A DNA stretch of 6,491 nt from Nitriliruptorales bacterium (GCA_007126835.1 SLAO01000064.1:1-6491); one strand, 5' to 3'. Shown: positions 1 to 6,273, numbered from the stretch's first letter. Notes: generated by a model not told the origin, from the letters alone. A program made the numbers and translations.

Positions 1-82
1 AGCGACCTCGGGCGTTGGCCTCGCGGATCGCGTGCTGCACACGCGCCGCCCCGGTTCGGGTGGGAGCGGCCTCGCCGCTCAT
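1..82 (-). CDS. trpA: Tryptophan synthase alpha subunit TrpA (5' end only)
   Basis: The first 27 codons are present; the rest lies beyond the left edge. The ATG overlaps the trpB TGA in an ATGA. The visible protein starts MSGEAAPTRTGAARVQHAIR and continues EANARGR. The stretch ARVQHAIREANARGR fits the N-terminal helix of TrpA, which is usually followed by the ALIPY(L/I)TAG strand just out of view. About twelve extra residues precede that helix compared with short family members. No clear Shine-Dalgarno sequence precedes the ATG, so translation is probably coupled to trpB, as expected for equimolar alpha and beta subunits. The call rests on position plus this short match; no catalytic residue is visible. 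Confidence 0.88.
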   Translation of the reverse strand, partial: MSGEAAPTRTGAARVQHAIREANARGR

Positions 83-1323
83 CGGCTGGCCCCGGCGCCG
101 TCGGCGCCGAGCTCGGTGCCCTCGATCTCGCGGAGGACGCGCTCGACCTCGTCGACGTCCTTGTCCCCCCGACCGGACAGGTTGACCACGACGACCCCGT
201 CCCGGCCAAGCTCGGCAGCCGTTCTCAGCGCAGGGAGGATGGCGTGCGCTGGCTCGAGCGCCGGGATGATCCCCTCAAGCTCGCACAGCAGCCGAAAGCC
301 CTCCAGGGCCTCGCGGTCGGTTGCGGCGGTGTAGTCGGCCCGACCGGAGTCGCGAAGCCACGCATGCTCGGGACCCACCCCGGGGTAGTCCAGCCCGGCC
401 GAGACCGAGTGCGTCGGGCGCACCTGGCCATACTCGTCTTGGAGCACGAAGCTGCGCGCCCCATGGAGGATCCCCTCGCTGCCACCCGTGAGCGTGGCGG
501 CGTGACGCTCCGACTCCAACCCCTCCCCGGCGGCTTCCACACCGAGCAGCGCCACCTCGGGGTGGTCGATGAACGGGTGGAACATGCCCATCGCGTTCGA
601 TCCACCACCCACGCAAGCCACGACCGCGTCGGGCAGCCGGCCCTCACGCTCGCGCACCTCGTCTCGCGTCTCCTCGCCGATGATCTTGACGAACTCCCGA
701 ACGAGCATGGGAAATGGGTGCGGACCCACGACCGACCCGATCAGGTAGTGGGTCGTGTCGACGTTGGTGACCCAGTCGCGCATGGCTTCGTTGATCGCAT
801 CCTTCAGCGTCCGCGTGCCCGCCCGGACGGGAACGACCTCGGCCCCCATCAACTGCATCCGGACCACGTTGAGGTGCTGCCGGCGCGTGTCCTCCTCCCC
901 CATGTAGATGACGCACTCCATGCCGAGCAGCGCGGCGATCGTCGCGGTGGCCACCCCGTGCTGGCCGGCGCCGGTCTCGGCGATCAGCCGACGCTTGCCC
1001 ATCCGCTCGGACAGCAGCCCCTGCCCGAGCACGTTGCACAGCTTGTGGCTGCCCGTGTGCGCCAGATCCTCGCGCTTGAGGTAGATCCGTGCCCCGCCGG
1101 CGTGATCGGTGAGCCGCTGGGCCAGGTACAGCCGCGTGGGCCGGCCGCCGTAGTCACGACGCAGCGCCGCCATGCGCTCGACGAACGCCGGGTCGCTCAT
1201 GGCCTCGGCGAAGGCCTCGTCCAACTCGGTCAGGGCGCCGACGAGGGCTTCTGGCACGAATCGGCCACCGAAGCGGCCGAAGTGGCCCAGGCCTCCAGTC
1301 GGTGCGGTGGGGATGGTCGTCAC
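79..1323 (-). CDS. trpB: Tryptophan synthase beta subunit TrpB
   Basis: A 414-residue PLP enzyme that condenses indole with serine to make tryptophan in the alpha2-beta2 complex. Seen: FGRFGGRFVPEAL (17-29), GRPTRLYLAQRL (60-71), LKREDLAHTGSHK (82-94) with the PLP Schiff-base Lys94, ETGAGQHGVATAT (116-128) with catalytic Glu116, GSVVGPHPFP (196-205), the PLP-phosphate loop VGGGSNAMG (238-246), SAGLDYPGVGPEH (308-320) and NLSGRGDKD (381-389). It is the ordinary TrpB1 type. The residues after the catalytic lysine read LCN, where family members usually have IN or TN followed by N or Q. The start is GTG because AGGAG lies five bases upstream and the known TrpB N-terminus begins shortly after. The same frame stays open far upstream across trpC, but that part is not TrpB. 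The stop overlaps the trpA ATG (ATGA). Confidence 0.98.
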   Translation of the reverse strand: MTTIPTAPTGGLGHFGRFGGRFVPEALVGALTELDEAFAEAMSDPAFVERMAALRRDYGGRPTRLYLAQRLTDHAGGARIYLKREDLAHTGSHKLCNVLGQGLLSERMGKRRLIAETGAGQHGVATATIAALLGMECVIYMGEEDTRRQHLNVVRMQLMGAEVVPVRAGTRTLKDAINEAMRDWVTNVDTTHYLIGSVVGPHPFPMLVREFVKIIGEETRDEVREREGRLPDAVVACVGGGSNAMGMFHPFIDHPEVALLGVEAAGEGLESERHAATLTGGSEGILHGARSFVLQDEYGQVRPTHSVSAGLDYPGVGPEHAWLRDSGRADYTAATDREALEGFRLLCELEGIIPALEPAHAILPALRTAAELGRDGVVVVNLSGRGDKDVDEVERVLREIEGTELGADGAGASR

Positions 1324-1328
1324 GGGCA

Positions 1329-1333
1329 CTCCT
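1329..1333 (-). promoter_or_regulatory. Ribosome binding site of trpB
   Basis: AGGAG on the minus strand, five bases before the GTG at 1323, inside the 20-base trpC-trpB gap. It decides the trpB start among several in-frame GTG codons (one nine bases and one more six bases upstream of the choice). Confidence 0.75.
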
Positions 1334-1343
1334 GCGGTCACGC

Positions 1344-2186
1344 TCAGCGGGGATGACGCTCGGCGGCTTCGAACCAACCGGGCCGCCATGCCGCCAGGGT
1401 ACGCACGGCAGCGGCGGGGTCGTCGGCGGTCACGACGTGCTCGCCGACGAGCACCGCGTCGGCTCCTGCCTCGCCGGCCCGTCGGACGTCCTCGACGGTC
1501 GTGACGCCCGACTCTGCCACCGCAACAGCCCCCGGTGGCAGCGCGTCCACGCAGGCCGCGAAGCGCCCGGGGTCGACGGTCAGGGTGTTGAGGTCCCTGG
1601 CGTTGACGCCGACCACCGGCCGGCGATAGGTGCGCCAGACCGCGAGCGCCGCGGCGGCCCGGTCGGCTTCGTCGACGTCGTGGACCTCGACCAGGACGTC
1701 GAGACCTGCCATGTCGGCCTCGACCAGCAACTCGACCAGTCGGTCGTGGTCCAGCGCGGCGACGATCAGCAGCACCGCGGCGGCGCCGGCCGCGCGAGCT
1801 TCCCAGATCTGGTAGGTGTCGACGACGAAGTCCTTGCGGATCACCGGGAGGGCCACCGCGTCGCTGACCACCTCGAGGTCGGAGATGGTGCCGTGGAAGT
1901 GGGCGGGCTCGGTCAGCACGCTGACGGCCGCGGCGCCGCCCGCAGCGTAGGCAGCGGCCCGGGCCACCGGGTCGGGCACCCACGCCAGGTGCCCCTTCGA
2001 CGGGCTCGCGCGCTTGATCTCGGCGATCACGGCGACCCCCTCGGCGGAGGTGAGCGCCTCCACCAGGGAGGGGGGTGCGCCACGCCCGGTCGCGCGGTCC
2101 CGGAGATGCTCCTCGCTGACGAGGCGACGAGCCTCGTCCACGCGCTCGCGCGCCTGCAGACACGCGGTCGCGAGGAAACTGGACAC
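1344..2186 (-). CDS. trpC: Indole-3-glycerol phosphate synthase TrpC
   Basis: A 280-residue barrel enzyme that decarboxylates and closes CdRP to indole-3-glycerol phosphate, the substrate of TrpA. Seen: VIAEIKRASPSKG (53-65) with substrate-binding Lys58, SVLTEPAHFHGTISDL (89-104), LPVIRKDFVVDTYQIWEA (113-130) with the catalytic Lys118, VLVEVHD with Glu167, GVNARDLNTL with Asn195, and AESGV with Glu225 and Ser226. The protein is IGPS only and carries no fused TrpF domain. The start is GTG (VSSFLATA), not the ATG codons 6 and 10 codons upstream, because a perfect AAGGAGGT lies four bases ahead of the GTG and the upstream codons add no family sequence. It follows an 81-base gap, the largest in the window, and ends 20 bases before trpB. 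Confidence 0.97.
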   Translation of the reverse strand: MSSFLATACLQARERVDEARRLVSEEHLRDRATGRGAPPSLVEALTSAEGVAVIAEIKRASPSKGHLAWVPDPVARAAAYAAGGAAAVSVLTEPAHFHGTISDLEVVSDAVALPVIRKDFVVDTYQIWEARAAGAAAVLLIVAALDHDRLVELLVEADMAGLDVLVEVHDVDEADRAAAALAVWRTYRRPVVGVNARDLNTLTVDPGRFAACVDALPPGAVAVAESGVTTVEDVRRAGEAGADAVLVGEHVVTADDPAAAVRTLAAWRPGWFEAAERHPR

Positions 2187-2190
2187 AGGC

Positions 2191-2198
2191 ACCTCCTT
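2191..2198 (-). promoter_or_regulatory. Perfect Shine-Dalgarno sequence of trpC
   Basis: The minus strand reads AAGGAGGT, fully complementary to the usual 3' end of 16S rRNA, four bases before the trpC GTG. It is the strongest ribosome site in the window and fixes the trpC start at 2186 rather than at the in-frame ATG codons upstream. Confidence 0.85.
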
Positions 2199-2214
2199 CG
2201 GCATGGCTCCTCGC

Positions 2215-2244
2215 ATCCTACGGTCCTGGGCGCGAGTCCATCAC
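2215..2244 (-). promoter_or_regulatory. Possible weak internal promoter ahead of trpC
   Basis: On the minus strand the -10-like hexamer TAGGAT (2220-2215) follows GTGATG (2244-2239) with an 18-base spacer. The -10 fits TAnnnT; the -35 shares only TGA with TTGACA. Transcription from it would start near 2208 and give a leader of about 20 bases carrying the trpC Shine-Dalgarno site. It lies in the only sizeable gap of the gene row. No terminator hairpin or leader peptide with Trp codons is seen there. The match could be chance. Confidence 0.22.
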
Positions 2245-2267
2245 GGGTGGCCGCGTGAACCGGCAGA

Positions 2268-2789
2268 TCACGGCTTATCCTGATCGTCTCTGGGGTCGAC
2301 CGCACGGTGCCACTCGTCGTCGGGTTCGGTGCCGCCGACGTCGAAGCGCTCGGGCAGCGTCTGCCCAGGACGGTCCCGCTTGGCCGCATAGGCCCCGGCC
2401 GCTACGACAGCAACCGCGCCGAGCGCAGCCAGCCCGGGCATACTGGACAGGGAGCCCTCGGCCTCGGTCGCCGCCAGGGTGGCCTGGGCCACGTCGATGA
2501 GGCCCACCGCCCCGGTCATGGCGACCAGTCCCCCCACCAAGCGCCTGGGCCGACCTCTGGCGGGGACGAGGGCGAGGCCGGCGAGGACCGCGGCAACCCC
2601 GAGACCCACGGACAGCGACGCGAACTCCGCACCGGCCGTGGTGATCTCCTCGGTCACCTCGGCGCCGGCGACCTCGCGGCGCAGCGTGGTCGTCACCCAG
2701 GTGCCGACGGTAGCCCCCGACAGCATCAGGCCTCCGACCACCGCGCCGATCACCGCAGTGGGTCCGGAGCGTCGCGTGCCCTGGGCCAC
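2268..2789 (-). CDS. Tryptophan-operon-associated membrane protein (Trp_oprn_chp family), function unknown
   Basis: A 173-residue protein with four predicted membrane helices at about 11-31, 59-77, 84-104 and 117-136. Basic residues sit at the N-terminus (RR, 6-7), between helices 2 and 3 (RGRPRR, 78-83) and after helix 4 (AKRDR), so both ends should face the cytoplasm. GTWVTTTL at the end of helix 1, RRLVGGL at helix 3, and a C-terminal tail with LPERFD and EWHRAVDPRDD resemble the actinobacterial family found between trpE and trpC (Rv1610-like in Mycobacterium). I recognise these from memory of the family's RTWVTV and WxALDxGEDPT patterns. The GTG start lies five bases after the trpE stop; GAGGT, nine bases upstream, is inside the last trpE codons. 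The biochemical role is not established. The fixed position suggests something linked to tryptophan or its precursors, which is inference only. Confidence 0.85.
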   Translation of the reverse strand: MAQGTRRSGPTAVIGAVVGGLMLSGATVGTWVTTTLRREVAGAEVTEEITTAGAEFASLSVGLGVAAVLAGLALVPARGRPRRLVGGLVAMTGAVGLIDVAQATLAATEAEGSLSSMPGLAALGAVAVVAAGAYAAKRDRPGQTLPERFDVGGTEPDDEWHRAVDPRDDQDKP

Positions 2790-2794
2790 GCCGG

Positions 2795-4306
2795 CTAGAC
2801 CTCGGCCTGGGCGAGCATCTCCTCGGCTGAGCGCACGGCCGCCAGGAGTGCCATCGCCTTGTTCTGGGTCTCCTCGAACTCGGTGTCTGGCACCGAGTCG
2901 GCGACCAGTCCCGCGCCGGCCTGCACGTACGCGGTCCCACCGGCGAACACCAGCGTGCGGATCGCGATGCAAAGGTCCATGTCACCAGCCAGGTCGAAGT
3001 AGCCGATGCCTCCCCCGTAGGGCCCGCGGCGGGTGGGCTCGAGCGTGTCGATGATCTCCATGGCCCGCACCTTCGGAGCACCCGACAGGGTCCCCGCGGG
3101 AAACGTGGCCCGCAGCACGTCCACGGCCGACGTGTCAGGACGAACCCGACCCGACACCGTCGAGTGCAGGTGCATGACGTGGCTGTAGCGCACGAGGTCC
3201 ATGAACGCGCCGACGGTGACGGTGCCGAGCTCGCACACCCGGCCGAGGTCGTTGCGGGCCAGGTCGACGAGCATGACGTGCTCTGCCCGCTCCTTGTCGT
3301 CGGCGAGCAGGCTGGCGGCGAGCGCCTCGTCCTCGGCGTGGTCGGCAGACCTCGGCCGAGAGCCCGCGATCGGCCAGATCGTGGCGACGTCCCCCGACAG
3401 CTGCACGAGCGCCTCCGGTGACGAGCCGACGATCTGGAGGTCGTCCCACTCGAAGTAGTACATGTACGGCGACGGGTTGATGACGCGCAGCACGCGATAC
3501 ACCGCGAACGGATCCGCGGCGGTCTCCAGGGAGAACCGCTGCGACGGCACGACCTGGAAGATGTCGCCGGCGCGGATGTGCTCCTTGGCGGCCTCGACGG
3601 CTTCGACGAAGCCCTCGCGGGTGAACGTGGACGCGACCTCGCCCACGGCGGCAGCCGCCGGCGGTGCGACCGGCCGGGCGGTGACGGGTTCGACGAGGCG
3701 ACCGATCAACCCCTCGGTGGCCGCGAGCGCCGCGTCGTAGTCGGCCCCAGGATCGTCGCCCACGATGACGTTGGCGACGACCAGCAGCCGCTGGCGCAGG
3801 TGGTCGAACGCGACGAGGCGGCCGGGAAACAGCAGGCGGGCGTCGGCGAGCCCGAGGTCGTCCGGGGGCGGTGCAGGAAGGTCCTCGATGAAGCGCACGA
3901 CGTCCCAGCCCAGGTAGCCCACGGCCCCGCAGAACAGCGGCGGCAAGCCGTCGAGCTCGGGCGCAGCAAACTCGCCGAGCAGCGCGTCGAGCGTTGCCAG
4001 CGGGTCGCCGGTGTCGGCGGCCGCCCGCGCGGCCGCCGGCGCTGCACCGGTTAGCTCGACCGTGCCGCCGCGGGCGGTCAGCTCGAGGAAGGGATCGAGC
4101 CCGATGAAGGAGTACCGGCCCCAGCGCTCACCCTGCTCCACGGATTCGAGCAGGAACGTGGGTCCGGGCTCCTCGCGGATGCGGTCGTACACCGCCAGCG
4201 GGGTGGTGAGGTCGGCCAGGACCTCCCGCCACACAGGAACCACCCGATGCCTGGCCGCGAGCTCGATGAACTCGGTACGGCTCGGGCGATACAGCTGCCC
4301 GGTCAC
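2795..4306 (-). CDS. trpE: Anthranilate synthase component I TrpE
   Basis: A 503-residue chorismate-using enzyme that makes anthranilate with ammonia from a TrpG glutaminase subunit not encoded here. The N-terminal domain carries FLLESVEQGERWGRYSFIG (51-69), whose LLES element belongs to the tryptophan feedback site. An Ala/Pro-rich linker (about 207-222) leads to the chorismate domain: NPSPYMYYFEW (277-287), PIAGSRPR (312-319), EHVMLVDLARND (342-353), VMHLHSTVSG (377-386), FPAGTLSGAPKVRAMEI (402-418) and PYGGGIGYF (429-437). Alanine at PIAG, where PabB-type enzymes have lysine, supports TrpE over aminodeoxychorismate synthase. The family motif is usually PIAGT, so the serine is a mild variant. 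The intact LLES and NPSPYM elements predict inhibition by tryptophan. The start is GTG, overlapping the hisI stop (GTGA) with no Shine-Dalgarno sequence upstream, so translation probably depends on coupling from hisI. Confidence 0.97.
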   Translation of the reverse strand: MTGQLYRPSRTEFIELAARHRVVPVWREVLADLTTPLAVYDRIREEPGPTFLLESVEQGERWGRYSFIGLDPFLELTARGGTVELTGAAPAAARAAADTGDPLATLDALLGEFAAPELDGLPPLFCGAVGYLGWDVVRFIEDLPAPPPDDLGLADARLLFPGRLVAFDHLRQRLLVVANVIVGDDPGADYDAALAATEGLIGRLVEPVTARPVAPPAAAAVGEVASTFTREGFVEAVEAAKEHIRAGDIFQVVPSQRFSLETAADPFAVYRVLRVINPSPYMYYFEWDDLQIVGSSPEALVQLSGDVATIWPIAGSRPRSADHAEDEALAASLLADDKERAEHVMLVDLARNDLGRVCELGTVTVGAFMDLVRYSHVMHLHSTVSGRVRPDTSAVDVLRATFPAGTLSGAPKVRAMEIIDTLEPTRRGPYGGGIGYFDLAGDMDLCIAIRTLVFAGGTAYVQAGAGLVADSVPDTEFEETQNKAMALLAAVRSAEEMLAQAEV

Positions 4307-4659
4307 GGCTGGGCGACCACCGGGGTGGAAAAGCAGCTCCAGTCGCCGAGGTGGCAGGCGCCCTCACCGGCCTGCGCGACCTGCACGACCACGACATCGC
4401 CGTCGCAGTCGGCGGTGACCGCCACGACACGCTGTGTGTTGCCGCTCGTGGCGCCCTTGTGCCAGCGCTCCCGCCGGCTGCGCGACCAGAACACCGTCTC
4501 GCCCGTGGCCAACGTCTCCGCCAGGGTGTCGGCAGTCATCCACGCCATCATCAAGATCTCGCCGGAGTCGTGCTGCTGGACGATGGCCGGAACGAGGCCC
4601 CGATCGTCGTAGCGCAGGTCCTTGGGTGTCAGCGCGCCCGGGCCGTCAGCGGAGGTCAT
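4303..4659 (-). CDS. hisI: Phosphoribosyl-AMP cyclohydrolase HisI
   Basis: A 118-residue metal-dependent hydrolase that opens the adenine ring of phosphoribosyl-AMP to give ProFAR, the substrate of HisA. Seen: VPAIVQQHDSGEILMMAWM near the N-terminus, FWSRSRRERWHKGATSGN (57-74), DCDGD (84-88, metal-binding aspartates plus Cys85) and ACHLGDWSCF with Cys102 and Cys109. The three cysteines match the known zinc site of the family. The length fits a stand-alone HisI. There is no HisE (phosphoribosyl-ATP pyrophosphohydrolase) domain, so that step must be encoded elsewhere. The ATG was chosen because GAGGA lies five bases upstream and the family similarity begins just after it; the frame stays open further upstream but without family sequence. 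The TGA stop overlaps the trpE GTG, which makes this the joint between the two pathways. Confidence 0.97.
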   Translation of the reverse strand: MTSADGPGALTPKDLRYDDRGLVPAIVQQHDSGEILMMAWMTADTLAETLATGETVFWSRSRRERWHKGATSGNTQRVVAVTADCDGDVVVVQVAQAGEGACHLGDWSCFSTPVVAQP

Positions 4660-4664
4660 GGCGA

Positions 4665-4669
4665 TCCTC
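4665..4669 (-). promoter_or_regulatory. Ribosome binding site of hisI
   Basis: GAGGA on the minus strand, five bases before the hisI ATG at 4659, in the 49-base hisF-hisI gap. It supports this start over the longer open frame that runs back into hisF. I see no convincing terminator or promoter in that gap. Confidence 0.65.
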
Positions 4670-4708
4670 GAAGATGGGTGGTCGCCAGGCAGGGTAGCGC
4701 CGCCGGGT

Positions 4709-5545
4709 TCACTGCCGTGGCTCGTCTTGCCCGCCGGTGTGGTCCGCCGCGCCGCCACCGCTGGCCTCCTCCACCGGACGCACCGGCAGGCCCGCGGCGG
4801 CCATGTGCGCCTTGACCTCGGCGATCCGCAGCTCTCCGAAGTGGAAGATGGACGCGGCGAGCACCGCGGTCACTCCCCCGTCGCGCACGGCCTCGGTCAT
4901 ATGCGCCGCGGTCCCGGCTCCGCCCGACGCGATCACCGGCACCTCGACCGTGTCAGTCACGGCGCGCAGCAGCTCGAGGTCGAACCCGGCCTTGGTGCCG
5001 TCGCGGTCCATCGAGGTCAGCAGGATCTCGCCGGCGCCGCGGGCTTCGCACTGCTGCGCCCAGTCAACGACGTCGAGGCCGGTGGGCTCGCGGCCGCCCT
5101 TGACCACGACCTGCCAGGTCCCGTCGCCCCGCGCCTGCGCGTCGATCGCGGCGACGACGCATTGGCGGCCGAACGCGCCGGCGGCTTCGGACAGCACATT
5201 AGGACGGGCGACCGCGGCGGTGTTGAGCGCCACCTTGTCGGCCCCGGCTCCCAGGAGGCGTCGCACGTCCTCGACGCTGCGCACGCCCCCGCCGACGGTC
5301 AGCGGGATGAACACCTGCTCCGCGGTAGCGGCGACGACGTCGTAGATCGTGTCCCGAGCGTCCGACGAGGCGGTGATGTCGAGGAACACCAACTCGTCTG
5401 CGCCCTCGGCGTTGTAGATGCGGGCGAGCTCGACGGGGTCGCCAGCATCGCGCAGCGAGACGAAGTTGATGCCCTTGACCACCCGCCCGCCGGCGACGTC
5501 CAGGCACGGGATGACCCGAGCGGAGGGCATACCGTCGCGGCTCAC
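4709..5545 (-). CDS. hisF: Imidazole glycerol phosphate synthase, cyclase subunit HisF
   Basis: A 278-residue barrel enzyme that takes ammonia from HisH and closes the imidazole ring, releasing AICAR to purine synthesis. Seen: VIPCLDVAGGRVVKGINF with catalytic Asp16, FLDITAS, the phosphate-binding TVGGGVRS, NTAAV, AAIDAQ with the second catalytic Asp135, LLTSMDRDGT and VIASGGAG. The start is taken as a GTG whose first bases overlap the hisA stop (GTGA), because GAGGT lies five bases upstream. An ATG five codons further in has no comparable ribosome site, but would give a start nearer the usual MxxxRVIPCLD. After the normal family end (GLPVR near residue 256) there is a tail of about 22 Gly-, Glu- and Asp-rich residues, so the protein is longer than the usual 250-260. 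The tail looks disordered and its role is unknown. A 49-base gap separates it from hisI. Confidence 0.97.
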   Translation of the reverse strand: MSRDGMPSARVIPCLDVAGGRVVKGINFVSLRDAGDPVELARIYNAEGADELVFLDITASSDARDTIYDVVAATAEQVFIPLTVGGGVRSVEDVRRLLGAGADKVALNTAAVARPNVLSEAAGAFGRQCVVAAIDAQARGDGTWQVVVKGGREPTGLDVVDWAQQCEARGAGEILLTSMDRDGTKAGFDLELLRAVTDTVEVPVIASGGAGTAAHMTEAVRDGGVTAVLAASIFHFGELRIAEVKAHMAAAGLPVRPVEEASGGGAADHTGGQDEPRQ

Positions 5546-6273
5546 GCCGCACCTCGCACGGCAGCGAGGGCATCGGGCAACTCGAACCGCTGCGCGTACA
5601 GGGCCTTGCCCACGATGACCGCGTCGACACGTTCGTGCGCTGCGGCCAGGGCCCGCACGTCGTCGAGCGACGACACGCCCCCCGACGCCGTGACCCGGGC
5701 GGTCGTGGCGTCGGCGACCTCCGCCAGCCGCTGGGTGTTGGGGCCTGACAGCATCCCGTCGCGGTCGATGTCGGTGAACACGAACCGTGCCACGCCCATC
5801 AGGGTGAAGCGACGCAGCGCCTCGAACAGGTCCCCCGACTCTGTGGTCCACCCCCGGGCCTTGAGCGTCGTGCCGTCGGCGTCGAGTCCCACCGCGACCC
5901 GGTCGCCGTGCTCGGCGACGGCGGCGGCCACGAACGACGGCTCCTCCAGCGCCATCGTGCCCAGCACCACCCGCGAGGCGCCGTAGGCGATCGACGCGTC
6001 GAGGTCGGCCATCGACCGGATCCCTCCCGACGCCTGGACCGCGATGCCGGTCGCGTCGACGACGTGGGCGATCAGGTGCCGGTTGCGCGGCTCGCCGTCG
6101 AAGGCCGCGTCGAGGTCGACGACGTGCAGCCACTCGGCGCCCTGCTCGGCGAACCGTCGCGCGACGGCGACGGGATCGGCGTCGTAGACCGTCTCGGCAT
6201 CGGCGCGACCACGCTCGAGCCGGACGGCGCGCCCACCTCGGATATCGATGGCTGGCAGGATCGTGAATGTCAT
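5542..6273 (-). CDS. hisA: Phosphoribosyl isomerase HisA, probable bifunctional HisA/TrpF (PriA type)
   Basis: A 243-residue (beta/alpha)8 barrel that isomerises ProFAR to PRFAR in histidine synthesis. Seen: ILPAIDI with the catalytic base Asp10, Arg18, GGI with a preceding serine (SGGIR, Ser82), GLDADG with Asp131, ARGW with Arg140 and Trp142, and TDIDRDG with the probable catalytic acid Asp172. The C-terminal phosphate half is ASGGVSSLDD, followed by GKALYAQRF. Ser82, Arg140 and Trp142 align by eye with Ser81, Arg143 and Trp145 of mycobacterial PriA, which also does the TrpF step (phosphoribosylanthranilate to CdRP). No trpF is found beside trpC or trpB, so a dual role is likely but inferred. 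The loop before Arg140 is about four residues shorter than in mycobacterial PriA, closer to plain HisA. The ATG is preferred to a GTG two codons upstream because GAGGT sits five bases ahead of it. The stop overlaps the hisF start by four bases. Confidence 0.95.
   Translation of the reverse strand: MTFTILPAIDIRGGRAVRLERGRADAETVYDADPVAVARRFAEQGAEWLHVVDLDAAFDGEPRNRHLIAHVVDATGIAVQASGGIRSMADLDASIAYGASRVVLGTMALEEPSFVAAAVAEHGDRVAVGLDADGTTLKARGWTTESGDLFEALRRFTLMGVARFVFTDIDRDGMLSGPNTQRLAEVADATTARVTASGGVSSLDDVRALAAAHERVDAVIVGKALYAQRFELPDALAAVRGAA
5551..5555 (-). promoter_or_regulatory. Ribosome binding site of hisF inside the hisA 3' end
   Basis: GAGGT on the minus strand, five bases before the GTG that overlaps the hisA stop. 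It favours the GTG at 5545 over the ATG at 5530, which lacks a purine-rich site. Confidence 0.6.

Noticed and set aside
244..1356. A 370-codon plus-strand open frame opposite trpB.
   Set aside because: It is antisense to a well-conserved gene, matches no family I know, and is the kind of long open frame expected in GC-rich DNA.
1324..2163. An open frame continuing upstream of trpB on the same strand, giving a 694-residue reading that could look like a TrpB fusion.
   Set aside because: The added part is an Arg/Gly-rich out-of-frame reading of trpC, which is fully intact in its own frame. AGGAG five bases before 1323 marks the true trpB start.
2218..2241. A short frame (MDSRPGP, or one codon longer from a GTG) ahead of trpC as a possible attenuator leader peptide.
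   Set aside because: It contains no tryptophan codon, has no ribosome site, and no paired terminator/antiterminator hairpins follow it.
1302..2258. A 318-codon plus-strand open frame opposite trpC.
   Set aside because: It is antisense to trpC with no recognisable domain; its residues mirror the conserved trpC codons.
2790..2972. An N-terminal extension of the membrane protein by 61 codons into trpE.
   Set aside because: The added part is an Arg-rich shadow of the trpE 3' end. A GTG with GAGGT nine bases upstream lies five bases after the trpE stop and gives a normal family length.
4660..4708. A possible hairpin (GGCGA ... TCGCC) in the hisF-hisI gap as a terminator.
   Set aside because: The stem is only five base pairs with a 17-base loop, has no U-run, and encloses the hisI ribosome site.
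4622..5986. A 454-codon plus-strand open frame opposite hisF and hisA.
   Set aside because: It spans two conserved genes and their junction in antisense, has low-complexity composition and no recognisable domain.
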